A DNA stretch of 64,000 bases from Thermoplasmata archaeon (GTDB lineage: Archaea; Thermoplasmatota; Thermoplasmata; GCA-020350865), in assembly GCA_020348445.1 (NCBI GenBank), contig CP070751.1:2021930-2085929 (forward strand), written 5' to 3'. The stretch's first letter is position 1; each line of letters opens with the position of its first letter. The position numbers and the translations under genes were made by a program. The notes under the pieces are model-generated. The model searched no databases, was not told where the DNA came from, and worked only from the letters and a program-made list of their open reading frames with translations. Of this stretch, positions 28,048 through 35,985 are shown in pieces.

Positions 28048-31000
28048 TTAAACGCTCATAGCTTTAGAAGGGTAATACCTGCTTTCCCTCCCTACCATCT
28101 CTTTCTCGATCATACCTTCCCTTTCAAGTTTTGCCAGGTGATATCCTGCCACCTGACGGCTGATACCAATTTTTGAGGCCACCTTCTTTTGACTGATACC
28201 TGAATTCCTCTTTATGATCCCCACTATTTTCTCCTGAATATCACTAAGAGGAGTTTTACCAATTTCTGCCTTTGGGTACCCTGTTGGGTAAAAGCGTTTC
28301 TTTAAACCGTCCTGCTTGGAATAAATAAGGTGTGCTCTGGCTAGCTGTCTGATGTGATCTGCAAGTTGGCCATTACCAAGCTCTAGATCATGTTTTATCA
28401 ATCCGAAATGTGCACCTGGATTACCGATTATATATCCAAGGATCTTGTATCGTGTAGGCTGGTCCAGTACCTTATCTTTCTTAATCCTGGAATACAGCGG
28501 GAGGAACAACATCAATAATCCATATTTTACAACTTCAATGGATAATCCGGCCAAACTGAAGGCTCCTATAAATCCAACCAAAAGAACCAAAGCCCAAGGA
28601 AACGCCTGTTCTGAGGATTTGATAATCACCTCTTTACTCTCAAGAGATATCACCGTCTCGGTATTTTCTTCAATTGAAATCACAGATTCAGCAGAGAGTG
28701 AATCCTTTGTTACCAAAATACGATATGGATTATAGGATACTGTGGATGTTGAATCCTGAAATTGCACAGTTAATGGTGTCTGTTCTATCCATCCATCCGA
28801 GTCTGTTATGTGCGAGGACACAACTGTATTAAAGACATCATATATTAAAACTGCAGCATCTTTGACTGGATTTCCCTCTTCATCAACAACTCTTACTCTC
28901 AGGAACCACTGATCCTCCAATCCTGAGATGTCGTCCAATTGATAACTCTCGATTACAGAATTGACCTTTGTAGCAGTTGTATCCTTTAGCCACAATTCTT
29001 TGATAGTGGAATCAACAAATAACATCTTGGAGTCAGTCAATATGTTGTCTTTAACTACCAATGAATCTGCAAATTCAGCATATATTCCATAATTGGTAAT
29101 TTCGCTGATTTTGTTGTTTGAAAGTGTGGGTGAAGAATATTCACAGTAAATTCCATAGTCTGCATCAGATATCGTGTTATGTGCAATATAGGGAGAGGCT
29201 CTGATTAAATAGATACCATATTTGTTTCTGGATGCTATATTGTTGGTTATGGATATGGTTGAGGCATTTTCCACCATAATTGCTATGTAGTTGTCCTCCA
29301 AAGTGTTACCATCAAATTCCAATGTATCAAGAGGAATGTCCGGGTCGTAATAATACGCTATATGATTATGATGGAAACGGTTCCAATTGAAGCAGTTTCT
29401 CAGCTGGGAATCGTAATCCTTTGCCCCATACACGGTGTTATACGATATCTCGTTATATCTGATAGCGTCATTGTAGGCCTCAAATGTAACGATGCCATTT
29501 TGTCCGCCAGTGATCTTGTTATAGGTAATCCAACCGCCAGTTGTACGATAATTATAGAGGCCATAATCATAATCCCTGATTATATTATAAGTAATTTTTG
29601 TGGAATCTGATTCATCGCAATATATTCCATATTCGCCGTTCTGAATGGTGAAGCCACTTATTCTTACATTATCGCCAGTTAAATAAATCACCTTTCCGTA
29701 ACCTTGTCCATCAATTATGACTGTGTCCCTGTCCTCACCCATGAGGATAATTGATTTGCTTATGGTAAGATGCTCGAAATAAGTTCCGCTGTAGACATAC
29801 ACTGTATTACCATCTTTTGCATTATCAATTGCCTCTTGGATGGATGTGAAATGCGCTCCACCACTGTCGTCCACTGTGATATTGTCAGGTAAGGTCACTG
29901 TCAAGGTACCTGTCGTATCAGTTATTCCTCCACCATAATCTGCAGTCACAACGCAGGTTCCCATACCAACGGCAGTGAATTTCGTAGAAGAGCCCGAAGA
30001 AGGATCCACGGTCCCTACACTCTCGTCATCGCTTGACCAAGATACGCTAACATCTTCAAAATATCCTGCAGTATTGTTAAATGCTGCAGCATAGAACATG
30101 TCGGGATCTCCGATGATATAGAGCATTTCTCCAACCTCATCACCCAAACCATCAGGAGCATTCATGATCTTCATATAATCAATAGTTGGTTTTTGTACTG
30201 TTACCTGAGTTGTGGCACTATGGCCCATCCATTCATAGAGAGAGATCCTCACAGTACCATAATTGGTGTTGCTACATGTAATGGATGAGGATACACCGTA
30301 AGTTGTGACCTCTACGATGTCGGTATTGCTGCTGGTCCAAATCGATGTACTGGCTACATCGATGAGATAGCCTTCACTGTAGTTGTACATTGCTCCATAA
30401 AATGTGGTTGAATGTCCTACAGGGTAGCTGGGATAGTTAGCCGGATCGCTTAAGTCTATCCCTCCTCCATTGGGTGCATCCCTAATCAGTATATAATCCA
30501 CGTTCCAGAATAATACAGTTACTGCCGTGGAGTAAATGTGGCTTGCACCGTCATTCAACTTCACTGTTACGGTACCCCAATTTGTATCATTGCATGTGAC
30601 GGCAGAGAAATTCCCGGGGCTTGTAACCTCGACAATTGATGTGTCTGTGCTTGTCCAACTGGACGTTTGTGGAACAGTGCCGATGAAATTAACTGTGTTG
30701 TTGTATGAAGCCCCATAATATACATCTATAGCCCCTCTTTGATAGCTGATACTGCTAATCGGGGCTCCTCCCCCATTATCAGCAGAACGGATCTGAACAT
30801 AATCGACTCTCGGGGCAAGAACAGTAAGTGTGCCTGTTGTATTGCTGAAGCTTTTATAAGTCGCCATAACCTTGCATGTACTATCAGTTGTCACCCATTG
30901 TGCAGTGAAGGTAGTAAAAACACCTGGTGAAGTTACTTTGCCCACATCTGTATCATCGCTGTCCCACGACGCGATTACATCTGTTACATAACCGTATGTG

Positions 31001-32985
31001 TAGTTGAATGCAATTGCATAGAAAGTATCAGTGTCCCATACACTATAGGTTTTATCGCCTATATGATTACCGGAACCACCAGGAGCGTCCATAATAGATA
31101 TGTAATCAATTGTATAGCTGAAAACAGTTAAAGTTGTACTGTTCCAAACCCCGAAGGCCCATATTCCTATGACAGATGTACCTGTGTTAGTATCGCTGCA
31201 TGTGATGATAGCTTGGCTTCCTTGAACTGTAATGGTAGCTACACTCAAATTTGAACTGTTCCAAAATGCATCTTGGCCTGGGTACGCAGACAATATATCA
31301 CATAGATAACCGTTTGTTCTGTTATATAAAGCTCCATAATATATGTCCACACTTCCCAATACGTAATAAGGATCTGTAACGACATTTCCTCCTCCATTTG
31401 GAGCATCGCGAATTTGAACATAATCAACGGTGGCAGAAGAGACTGTAATTATACCTGTATCATCAGTTATCCCACCATAATTAGCAGTGACAATGCATGT
31501 TCCATCTGCTATAGGATCAAAATATGTTGAATAACCTGGTGATGATACGTTGCCAACACTGTCATTGCTGCTCATCCAAGTTACATACACACCTCCTAGA
31601 TAGCCATGCGTGTCGTTGTATGCCACTGCAAAAAAGACCTCTCCGTAATTCCAGGTGAAGTAGAACCTGTCTCCAACCTCGTTATCATAACTGTCTACAA
31701 TCGTGATAGAATCCACTTTAGCTACAGTGATGACGCCAGTGTCATCTGTTATGCTTCCTCCATAATCTGCGGAAACGATACAAGTGCCCGGTCCTCGTGC
31801 TCTAAATGTGGTAGAAGAATCATTGCCATTCACTTCTCCAACACTGGGATTACTGCTAGTCCAGTTCACTGAGACATCGCCTACATATCCCACCGTATTA
31901 TTATAGCCTGCGGCAAAGTATTCATCTGTATCTCCAATCTTATACAACATATCCTCGACAGGGGAGCCCATGTTTCCATAAGAGTCGCGGATGATAATAT
32001 AGTCTACATCATATGTTTTTACAGTGATAATGCCTGTGTTATTAAATAATCCGCCATTTATATATACATTCACAATACAAGTTCCTGGCCCTATTGCCCT
32101 GAAAAATGCAGATTCGTTTTCTTGGCTATCTACAAATGCGACCATTGTATTGTTGCTCCACCATTCCCCTATCATATCCCGTAGGAAACCAAATGTATCA
32201 TTATAGGCTGCTGCCCAAAACAAATCTGTCTGTCCAACATAATATGTTCTATCAAAAACAACCTCCCCACCACCATCAGGACCATCACGGATAATTAGTT
32301 CATCTATTGTATATACCGTAAGTATACCTGTATCGTTGGTAATCCCTCCGCCATAATTTGCCGTGACAACACAAGTTCCCCCTCCTAAAGCATAAAATGA
32401 TGTCTGAGAGTGATTTGTGGTCACTGTTCCAACATTCTCATCGCTGCTTGTCCAATTCACTTTTACATCACCGACGTAGCCGAATGATATATTATATCCT
32501 GCAGCGTAGAATGTGTCGACATCCCATTGAACATAAGTGCGTGGTCCTACCCAATTACCACCGTTTCTTGGCTGGTCTCTGATAATTATGTAATCAACTG
32601 ATGGGGGAGAGATTTCTATATCAAATGAATCTGACAGTCCCAAAGAACTGTTATAAACAGTCTGCTTAAACAAACCAGGAGTTCCACCAGCTGTGAATGT
32701 GGAATTTGTACCCAAATTTGGAGACCAAATACCTCCTCCCCCGGTCCAATTCACCTCTACCAAGTCCACATAACCGGTTGTGGTATTATAACCAGAAGCA
32801 TAGGCTGTAACCTGTCCCCCTATATCTACGACAACTGTTGTTAGTTCTGTCCCATCAGGTGCATCAGTAAGAACAATGTAATCTATCCCTTGAGCCCTTG
32901 AATCTTCCTGATAAAAAAGAAAGATGCTCAACATGATCAAACCGAACAACACTAGACTTAATAGCTTTCCTTTCCTCATATTCAT
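28048..32985 (-). CDS. Giant 10-repeat surface receptor with NosD-type beta-helix and two cytoplasmic wHTH domains
   Basis: About 1,645 residues. The frame opens with GTG at 32988 directly followed by ATG at 32985 and another ATG at 32979; TATA at 33014-33020 predicts a transcript start near 32990, so the ATG at 32985 is chosen and the mRNA would be almost leaderless. Signal peptide core LLSLVLFGLIMLSIFLF. Ten Ig-like repeats (about 30-1030), all with a Y/F-N-x-(S/T) sequon. A NosD beta-helix (about 1033-1343) closely resembles that of 8376-15659, as does the following VVDEEGNPVKDAAVLIYD domain. The membrane segment is at about 1461-1497 and two wHTH domains fill the last ~140 residues. In the first wHTH the helix reads GQLADHI where paralogues read GQL(V/I)YH, so its DNA contacts may differ; the second keeps SRQVAGYHL. 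Confidence 0.88.
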   Translation of the reverse strand: MNMRKGKLLSLVLFGLIMLSIFLFYQEDSRAQGIDYIVLTDAPDGTELTTVVVDIGGQVTAYASGYNTTTGYVDLVEVNWTGGGGIWSPNLGTNSTFTAGGTPGLFKQTVYNSSLGLSDSFDIEISPPSVDYIIIRDQPRNGGNWVGPRTYVQWDVDTFYAAGYNISFGYVGDVKVNWTSSDENVGTVTTNHSQTSFYALGGGTCVVTANYGGGITNDTGILTVYTIDELIIRDGPDGGGEVVFDRTYYVGQTDLFWAAAYNDTFGFLRDMIGEWWSNNTMVAFVDSQENESAFFRAIGPGTCIVNVYINGGLFNNTGIITVKTYDVDYIIIRDSYGNMGSPVEDMLYKIGDTDEYFAAGYNNTVGYVGDVSVNWTSSNPSVGEVNGNDSSTTFRARGPGTCIVSADYGGSITDDTGVITVAKVDSITIVDSYDNEVGDRFYFTWNYGEVFFAVAYNDTHGYLGGVYVTWMSSNDSVGNVSSPGYSTYFDPIADGTCIVTANYGGITDDTGIITVSSATVDYVQIRDAPNGGGNVVTDPYYVLGSVDIYYGALYNRTNGYLCDILSAYPGQDAFWNSSNLSVATITVQGSQAIITCSDTNTGTSVIGIWAFGVWNSTTLTVFSYTIDYISIMDAPGGSGNHIGDKTYSVWDTDTFYAIAFNYTYGYVTDVIASWDSDDTDVGKVTSPGVFTTFTAQWVTTDSTCKVMATYKSFSNTTGTLTVLAPRVDYVQIRSADNGGGAPISSISYQRGAIDVYYGASYNNTVNFIGTVPQTSSWTSTDTSIVEVTSPGNFSAVTCNDTNWGTVTVKLNDGASHIYSTAVTVLFWNVDYILIRDAPNGGGIDLSDPANYPSYPVGHSTTFYGAMYNYSEGYLIDVASTSIWTSSNTDIVEVTTYGVSSSITCSNTNYGTVRISLYEWMGHSATTQVTVQKPTIDYMKIMNAPDGLGDEVGEMLYIIGDPDMFYAAAFNNTAGYFEDVSVSWSSDDESVGTVDPSSGSSTKFTAVGMGTCVVTADYGGGITDTTGTLTVTLPDNITVDDSGGAHFTSIQEAIDNAKDGNTVYVYSGTYFEHLTISKSIILMGEDRDTVIIDGQGYGKVIYLTGDNVRISGFTIQNGEYGIYCDESDSTKITYNIIRDYDYGLYNYRTTGGWITYNKITGGQNGIVTFEAYNDAIRYNEISYNTVYGAKDYDSQLRNCFNWNRFHHNHIAYYYDPDIPLDTLEFDGNTLEDNYIAIMVENASTISITNNIASRNKYGIYLIRASPYIAHNTISDADYGIYCEYSSPTLSNNKISEITNYGIYAEFADSLVVKDNILTDSKMLFVDSTIKELWLKDTTATKVNSVIESYQLDDISGLEDQWFLRVRVVDEEGNPVKDAAVLIYDVFNTVVSSHITDSDGWIEQTPLTVQFQDSTSTVSYNPYRILVTKDSLSAESVISIEENTETVISLESKEVIIKSSEQAFPWALVLLVGFIGAFSLAGLSIEVVKYGLLMLFLPLYSRIKKDKVLDQPTRYKILGYIIGNPGAHFGLIKHDLELGNGQLADHIRQLARAHLIYSKQDGLKKRFYPTGYPKAEIGKTPLSDIQEKIVGIIKRNSGISQKKVASKIGISRQVAGYHLAKLEREGMIEKEMVGRESRYYPSKAMSV

Positions 32986-33013
32986 CACTTGCCGGTATAT
33001 ATGAAAGTGCCAA

Positions 33014-33075
33014 TATAAATGAAGTTCGGGATGCTTTTTTGCGTATTATATATGATTTTTGGAGCGCTTTTTTGC
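33014..33075 (-). promoter_or_regulatory. Promoter with paired upstream boxes for 28048-32985
   Basis: Plus-strand reading: TATAAAT 33014-33020, box 1 TTCGGGATGCTTTTTTGC 33025-33042, box 2 TTTGGAGCGCTTTTTTGC 33058-33075, spacing 33 bp. Box-to-TATA distance is 4 bases as in the other copies. Confidence 0.75.
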
Positions 33076-33136
33076 ATTTTCTTAGCTTGGAAGGAAAATA
33101 AGTTAAAAAACAGGATAATACACAGGAATTGGGGAT

Positions 33137-33997
33137 TTATTTGTTCAAACTACCCATCCTGTATCCCTCCAAATCGAGGGTTACAAATTTGAAGCCAAGA
33201 TCTTTAATTTTGGGCACCAATTTCCTAATTTCACTTAAATCGAGTTCTTCATCCTTCCCTATTTCGATTCTGGCTAAATCACCGTGGTATCTCACGCGGA
33301 CATCATGAAAACCCAGCATTTTAAGCTCATTCTCAGCTATCTCTATCTTTTTTAGACCTTCCTCATCAATTGGCATATCTTTTGGAAATCTGGAGGAAAG
33401 ACAGGCCATTTGAGGTTTGTCCCATGTTGGCAGGGCCAAGGCTTTTGAAATTGCCCTTATGTCCTTCTTTCTCAGCTCAGCCTCCAAAAGTGGGCTCTTC
33501 ACATGGTTCTTTGCGGCAGCATCCCTTCCAGGCCTAATGTCATCCAAGTCATCGAAGTTGGAGCCGTCAAATACATGGATATAACCTTCATTTGCCTTTA
33601 TCTCATTTAAAATGCAGAACAAACCATCTTTGCAGTAAAAGCACCGCATCTCATCGTTTCTTTTGAAGTTCTCGTCTTCCAGCTCGTTATGTGGTAGAAT
33701 GCGGTGATTTAGGTTATATTTTCTAGCAAACTCCTTTGCTTCGGACAGTTCATTTCTTGGAAGTGTGGGCGAGTCGGCTGTGACACAAAGAGATTTACCC
33801 AGCAATTGACTGCAGAGATATGCCAAAAGAGAACTGTCAACCCCTCCTGAGAATGCCACCACACCGCTTTCACATTTTTTAATAATATCGCATAATTTGA
33901 GGAATTTCATTGCAAGCTTGGGATCTTCTTTCATTAGAAGCTCCAATGTTTTCTTGATATCAACTGCAAAGGTACTTCTGCTTTCCATCATATCCAA
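33137..33997 (-). CDS. larE: LarE-family ATP-dependent sulfur transferase (PP-loop)
   Basis: 286 residues, the usual size. The PP-loop ATP-binding motif SGGVDS is at 50-55, followed by the RCFYCK motif (C119, C122) and ACLSSRFP with C199, in the position where characterised LarE proteins carry the sacrificial or cluster-binding cysteine (the exact match needs alignment). In the family LarE adenylates and then thiolates pyridinium carboxylates to make the nickel-pincer cofactor of lactate racemase and related enzymes. No larB or larC is visible in the window, so the pathway partner would be elsewhere, or this archaeal member does another sulfur transfer. It is divergent from AMMECR1 with a 98-bp gap. 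Confidence 0.85.
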   Translation of the reverse strand: MDMMESRSTFAVDIKKTLELLMKEDPKLAMKFLKLCDIIKKCESGVVAFSGGVDSSLLAYLCSQLLGKSLCVTADSPTLPRNELSEAKEFARKYNLNHRILPHNELEDENFKRNDEMRCFYCKDGLFCILNEIKANEGYIHVFDGSNFDDLDDIRPGRDAAAKNHVKSPLLEAELRKKDIRAISKALALPTWDKPQMACLSSRFPKDMPIDEEGLKKIEIAENELKMLGFHDVRVRYHGDLARIEIGKDEELDLSEIRKLVPKIKDLGFKFVTLDLEGYRMGSLNK

Positions 33998-34095
33998 ACC
34001 ATAAGAGTAATAGGTTTATTGGAATTTCCTATACCCAAATATGCAACAATAGATTATAAATGCTTGGATTTGTATTACCCTTTTAATGTGATAAC
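33998..34095. promoter_or_regulatory. Divergent promoter region between larE and AMMECR1
   Basis: It contains GATTATAAATGC near 34051-34062, a good TATA box for the rightward gene (about 35-40 bases before its ATG). ATTTATAATC on the other strand may serve larE. The paired boxes of the surface-receptor promoters are absent. Confidence 0.5.
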
Positions 34096-34698
34096 ATGTA
34101 TTCAATAGAGGATGGTAAGTTCGCAGTAAAAACGGCCAGGAATTTTGTTAGTGCCGCTGTTTCGGGTAAAACGGCTGAAATGGCCGATATTCCCCAGAAA
34201 TTCCAAGAAAAATCCGGTGTATTTGTTACTTTAAATACTTTTCCAAAGCATAATCTCAGAGGTTGCATAGGGTACATTGAGCCCATTTTCCCTTTAATAG
34301 AGGCCCTAAAGAAAGCAAGCGAAAGCGCCGCTCTCCACGATCCCAGGTTTCCACCAGTTCGAGAGGAGGAGCTCGAATCCCTTGTAATTGAGGTAAGCCT
34401 TCTTACTCCGCCAGAGCTGATTAAGGTCAAGAAACCCAAACATTATGCAAAAGAGGTAAAAATTGGGAAGGATGGCTTGATAGTTGAAAAAGGAATCAGA
34501 AAAGGATTACTTCTACCACAGGTTCCTATTGAATGGAATTGGAGTGTGGATGAGTTTTTATCCCATACTTGTATGAAGGCTGGGCTACTTCCCGATAGCT
34601 GGCTTGAGGAAGGTATCAAAATATATAAGTTCACGGCCGAGATATTTAGTGAACGTGAACCTCATGGCGAGATAGTTGAAAAACAACTTAAGGAATAG
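34096..34698 (+). CDS. AMMECR1 family protein
   Basis: 200 residues. The family signature LRGCIG is at 54-59, followed by the conserved HDPRF-P and the C-terminal PQVP-EW block. AMMECR1 proteins are widespread in archaea and eukaryotes and occur in bacteria in radical-SAM-associated AMMECR1/Memo gene sets; the biochemical role is not settled. No Memo or radical-SAM gene is adjacent here. The gene stops 2 bases before the ATG of pyrC, so the two are very probably one transcript. A GTGAT near the ATG is the only ribosome-binding-like signal. Confidence 0.9.
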   Translation: MYSIEDGKFAVKTARNFVSAAVSGKTAEMADIPQKFQEKSGVFVTLNTFPKHNLRGCIGYIEPIFPLIEALKKASESAALHDPRFPPVREEELESLVIEVSLLTPPELIKVKKPKHYAKEVKIGKDGLIVEKGIRKGLLLPQVPIEWNWSVDEFLSHTCMKAGLLPDSWLEEGIKIYKFTAEIFSEREPHGEIVEKQLKE

Positions 34699-34700
34699 AT

Positions 34701-35984
34701 ATGGAATTGGTTATAGAAGGCAATGCCTTAATCGATAAAGAGATTGTTAAGTGCTGTATTGGGGTTGAGGAGGGCAAGATAAAAGCCATAAAGAAGATTT
34801 TAAAAGGGGAAAAACACCACGATTTTGGAGATAAACTTATTCTGCCAGGGGCAATTGATGCACATGTGCATTTTCGCGATCCTGGACTCACACATAAGGA
34901 GGATTTTGGAACTGGTACAACTTCTTGTGCATTCGGAGGAGTGACCTGCGCCCTGGATATGCCCAATACCCTTCCCCCTGTAACAAATATTTTGGCCCTT
35001 GAAGAAAAAGCCAGAAATGCAGATATGAAGGCTTTTGTGGATTTTGGATTGTTCGCGGGAGTCAGCCTGAATTGTGATATCGAAGCCCTTGCGAAATCTG
35101 CAGTTGGCTATAAAATATATTTAGCCACTACTACAGGTGATATGCTTATTGATGATTATAAGGCATTAGAGGGGATTTTCAAAGATATAAATGAAACAGA
35201 AAAACCAGTTTCTGTGCACTGCGAGGATGAGGCCCTGATGGACAGGACATTAAATCCTGACTCATTGAGAAAGTATCTGAAATCAAGGCCTAATATATGT
35301 GAAGAATCAGGAATCAAGAAAGTGCTAAATAACCGTGGTAATGCAAAGGCACATATCTGTCATGTTTCCACTTCTGAGGGGGCGAGGCTAATCGAAAATG
35401 AAAGCATAACCTCGGAAGTCACACCACATCATCTTTTTTTGAATTCCAACTCAGATATCGGAGCCCTTGGCAAGGTCAATCCACCTCTTCGAGAATCAAA
35501 GGATCAAGAGGCACTGTGGAATGCACTAAGTCAAGGTACTATTGACATCATGGCATCTGATCATGCCCCCCATACCCTTGATGAAAAGGAGCAATTTGAG
35601 ACTGCAGCCCCTGGTATCCCTGGTGTTGAGACCATGGTACCTCTGATGCTCTATATGGTAAAGCAGAATAAATTCCAGTTGGAAAGGCTGGTTGATGCAG
35701 CATGCAAAAGACCTGGGGAGATTTTTCACCTGAAAAAAGGAAGGCTTGCCCCTGGTTACGATGCTGATATTATAATGGTGGACATGAGATCTGAGGCAGA
35801 AATTAAAGGCAAGAACCTCCATTCAAAGTGCGGGTGGACACCATTTGAGGGCTTTTCAGCCATATTTCCAAGATTTACCTTTGTAAGAGGAGAAGTGGTA
35901 ATTGAGGATTGGGAGCTAACTGGCGAGAGAGGATATGGTAAAATGGTTATAGGAAATCATATGGGGATGGAAAACAAGGAATGA
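34701..35984 (+). CDS. pyrC: Dihydroorotase
   Basis: 427 residues. It catalyses the reversible cyclisation of N-carbamoyl-aspartate to dihydroorotate, third step of pyrimidine synthesis, in the cytoplasm. The amidohydrolase metal site is complete: DAHVHFRDPG with H55 and H57, carbamylated lysine candidate K138 (GYKIYLATTTG), H173 (SVHCED), H221 (HICHVST) and D287 (ASDHAPHT). The RDPG plus ASDHAPH pattern is that of the class I dihydroorotase/allantoinase group; the location next to no purine-degradation gene favours dihydroorotase. AAGGA precedes the ATG, within the end of the AMMECR1 gene. It converges on the next gene with a single base between the stop codons. Confidence 0.9.
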   Translation: MELVIEGNALIDKEIVKCCIGVEEGKIKAIKKILKGEKHHDFGDKLILPGAIDAHVHFRDPGLTHKEDFGTGTTSCAFGGVTCALDMPNTLPPVTNILALEEKARNADMKAFVDFGLFAGVSLNCDIEALAKSAVGYKIYLATTTGDMLIDDYKALEGIFKDINETEKPVSVHCEDEALMDRTLNPDSLRKYLKSRPNICEESGIKKVLNNRGNAKAHICHVSTSEGARLIENESITSEVTPHHLFLNSNSDIGALGKVNPPLRESKDQEALWNALSQGTIDIMASDHAPHTLDEKEQFETAAPGIPGVETMVPLMLYMVKQNKFQLERLVDAACKRPGEIFHLKKGRLAPGYDADIIMVDMRSEAEIKGKNLHSKCGWTPFEGFSAIFPRFTFVRGEVVIEDWELTGERGYGKMVIGNHMGMENKE

Positions 35985-35985
35985 A

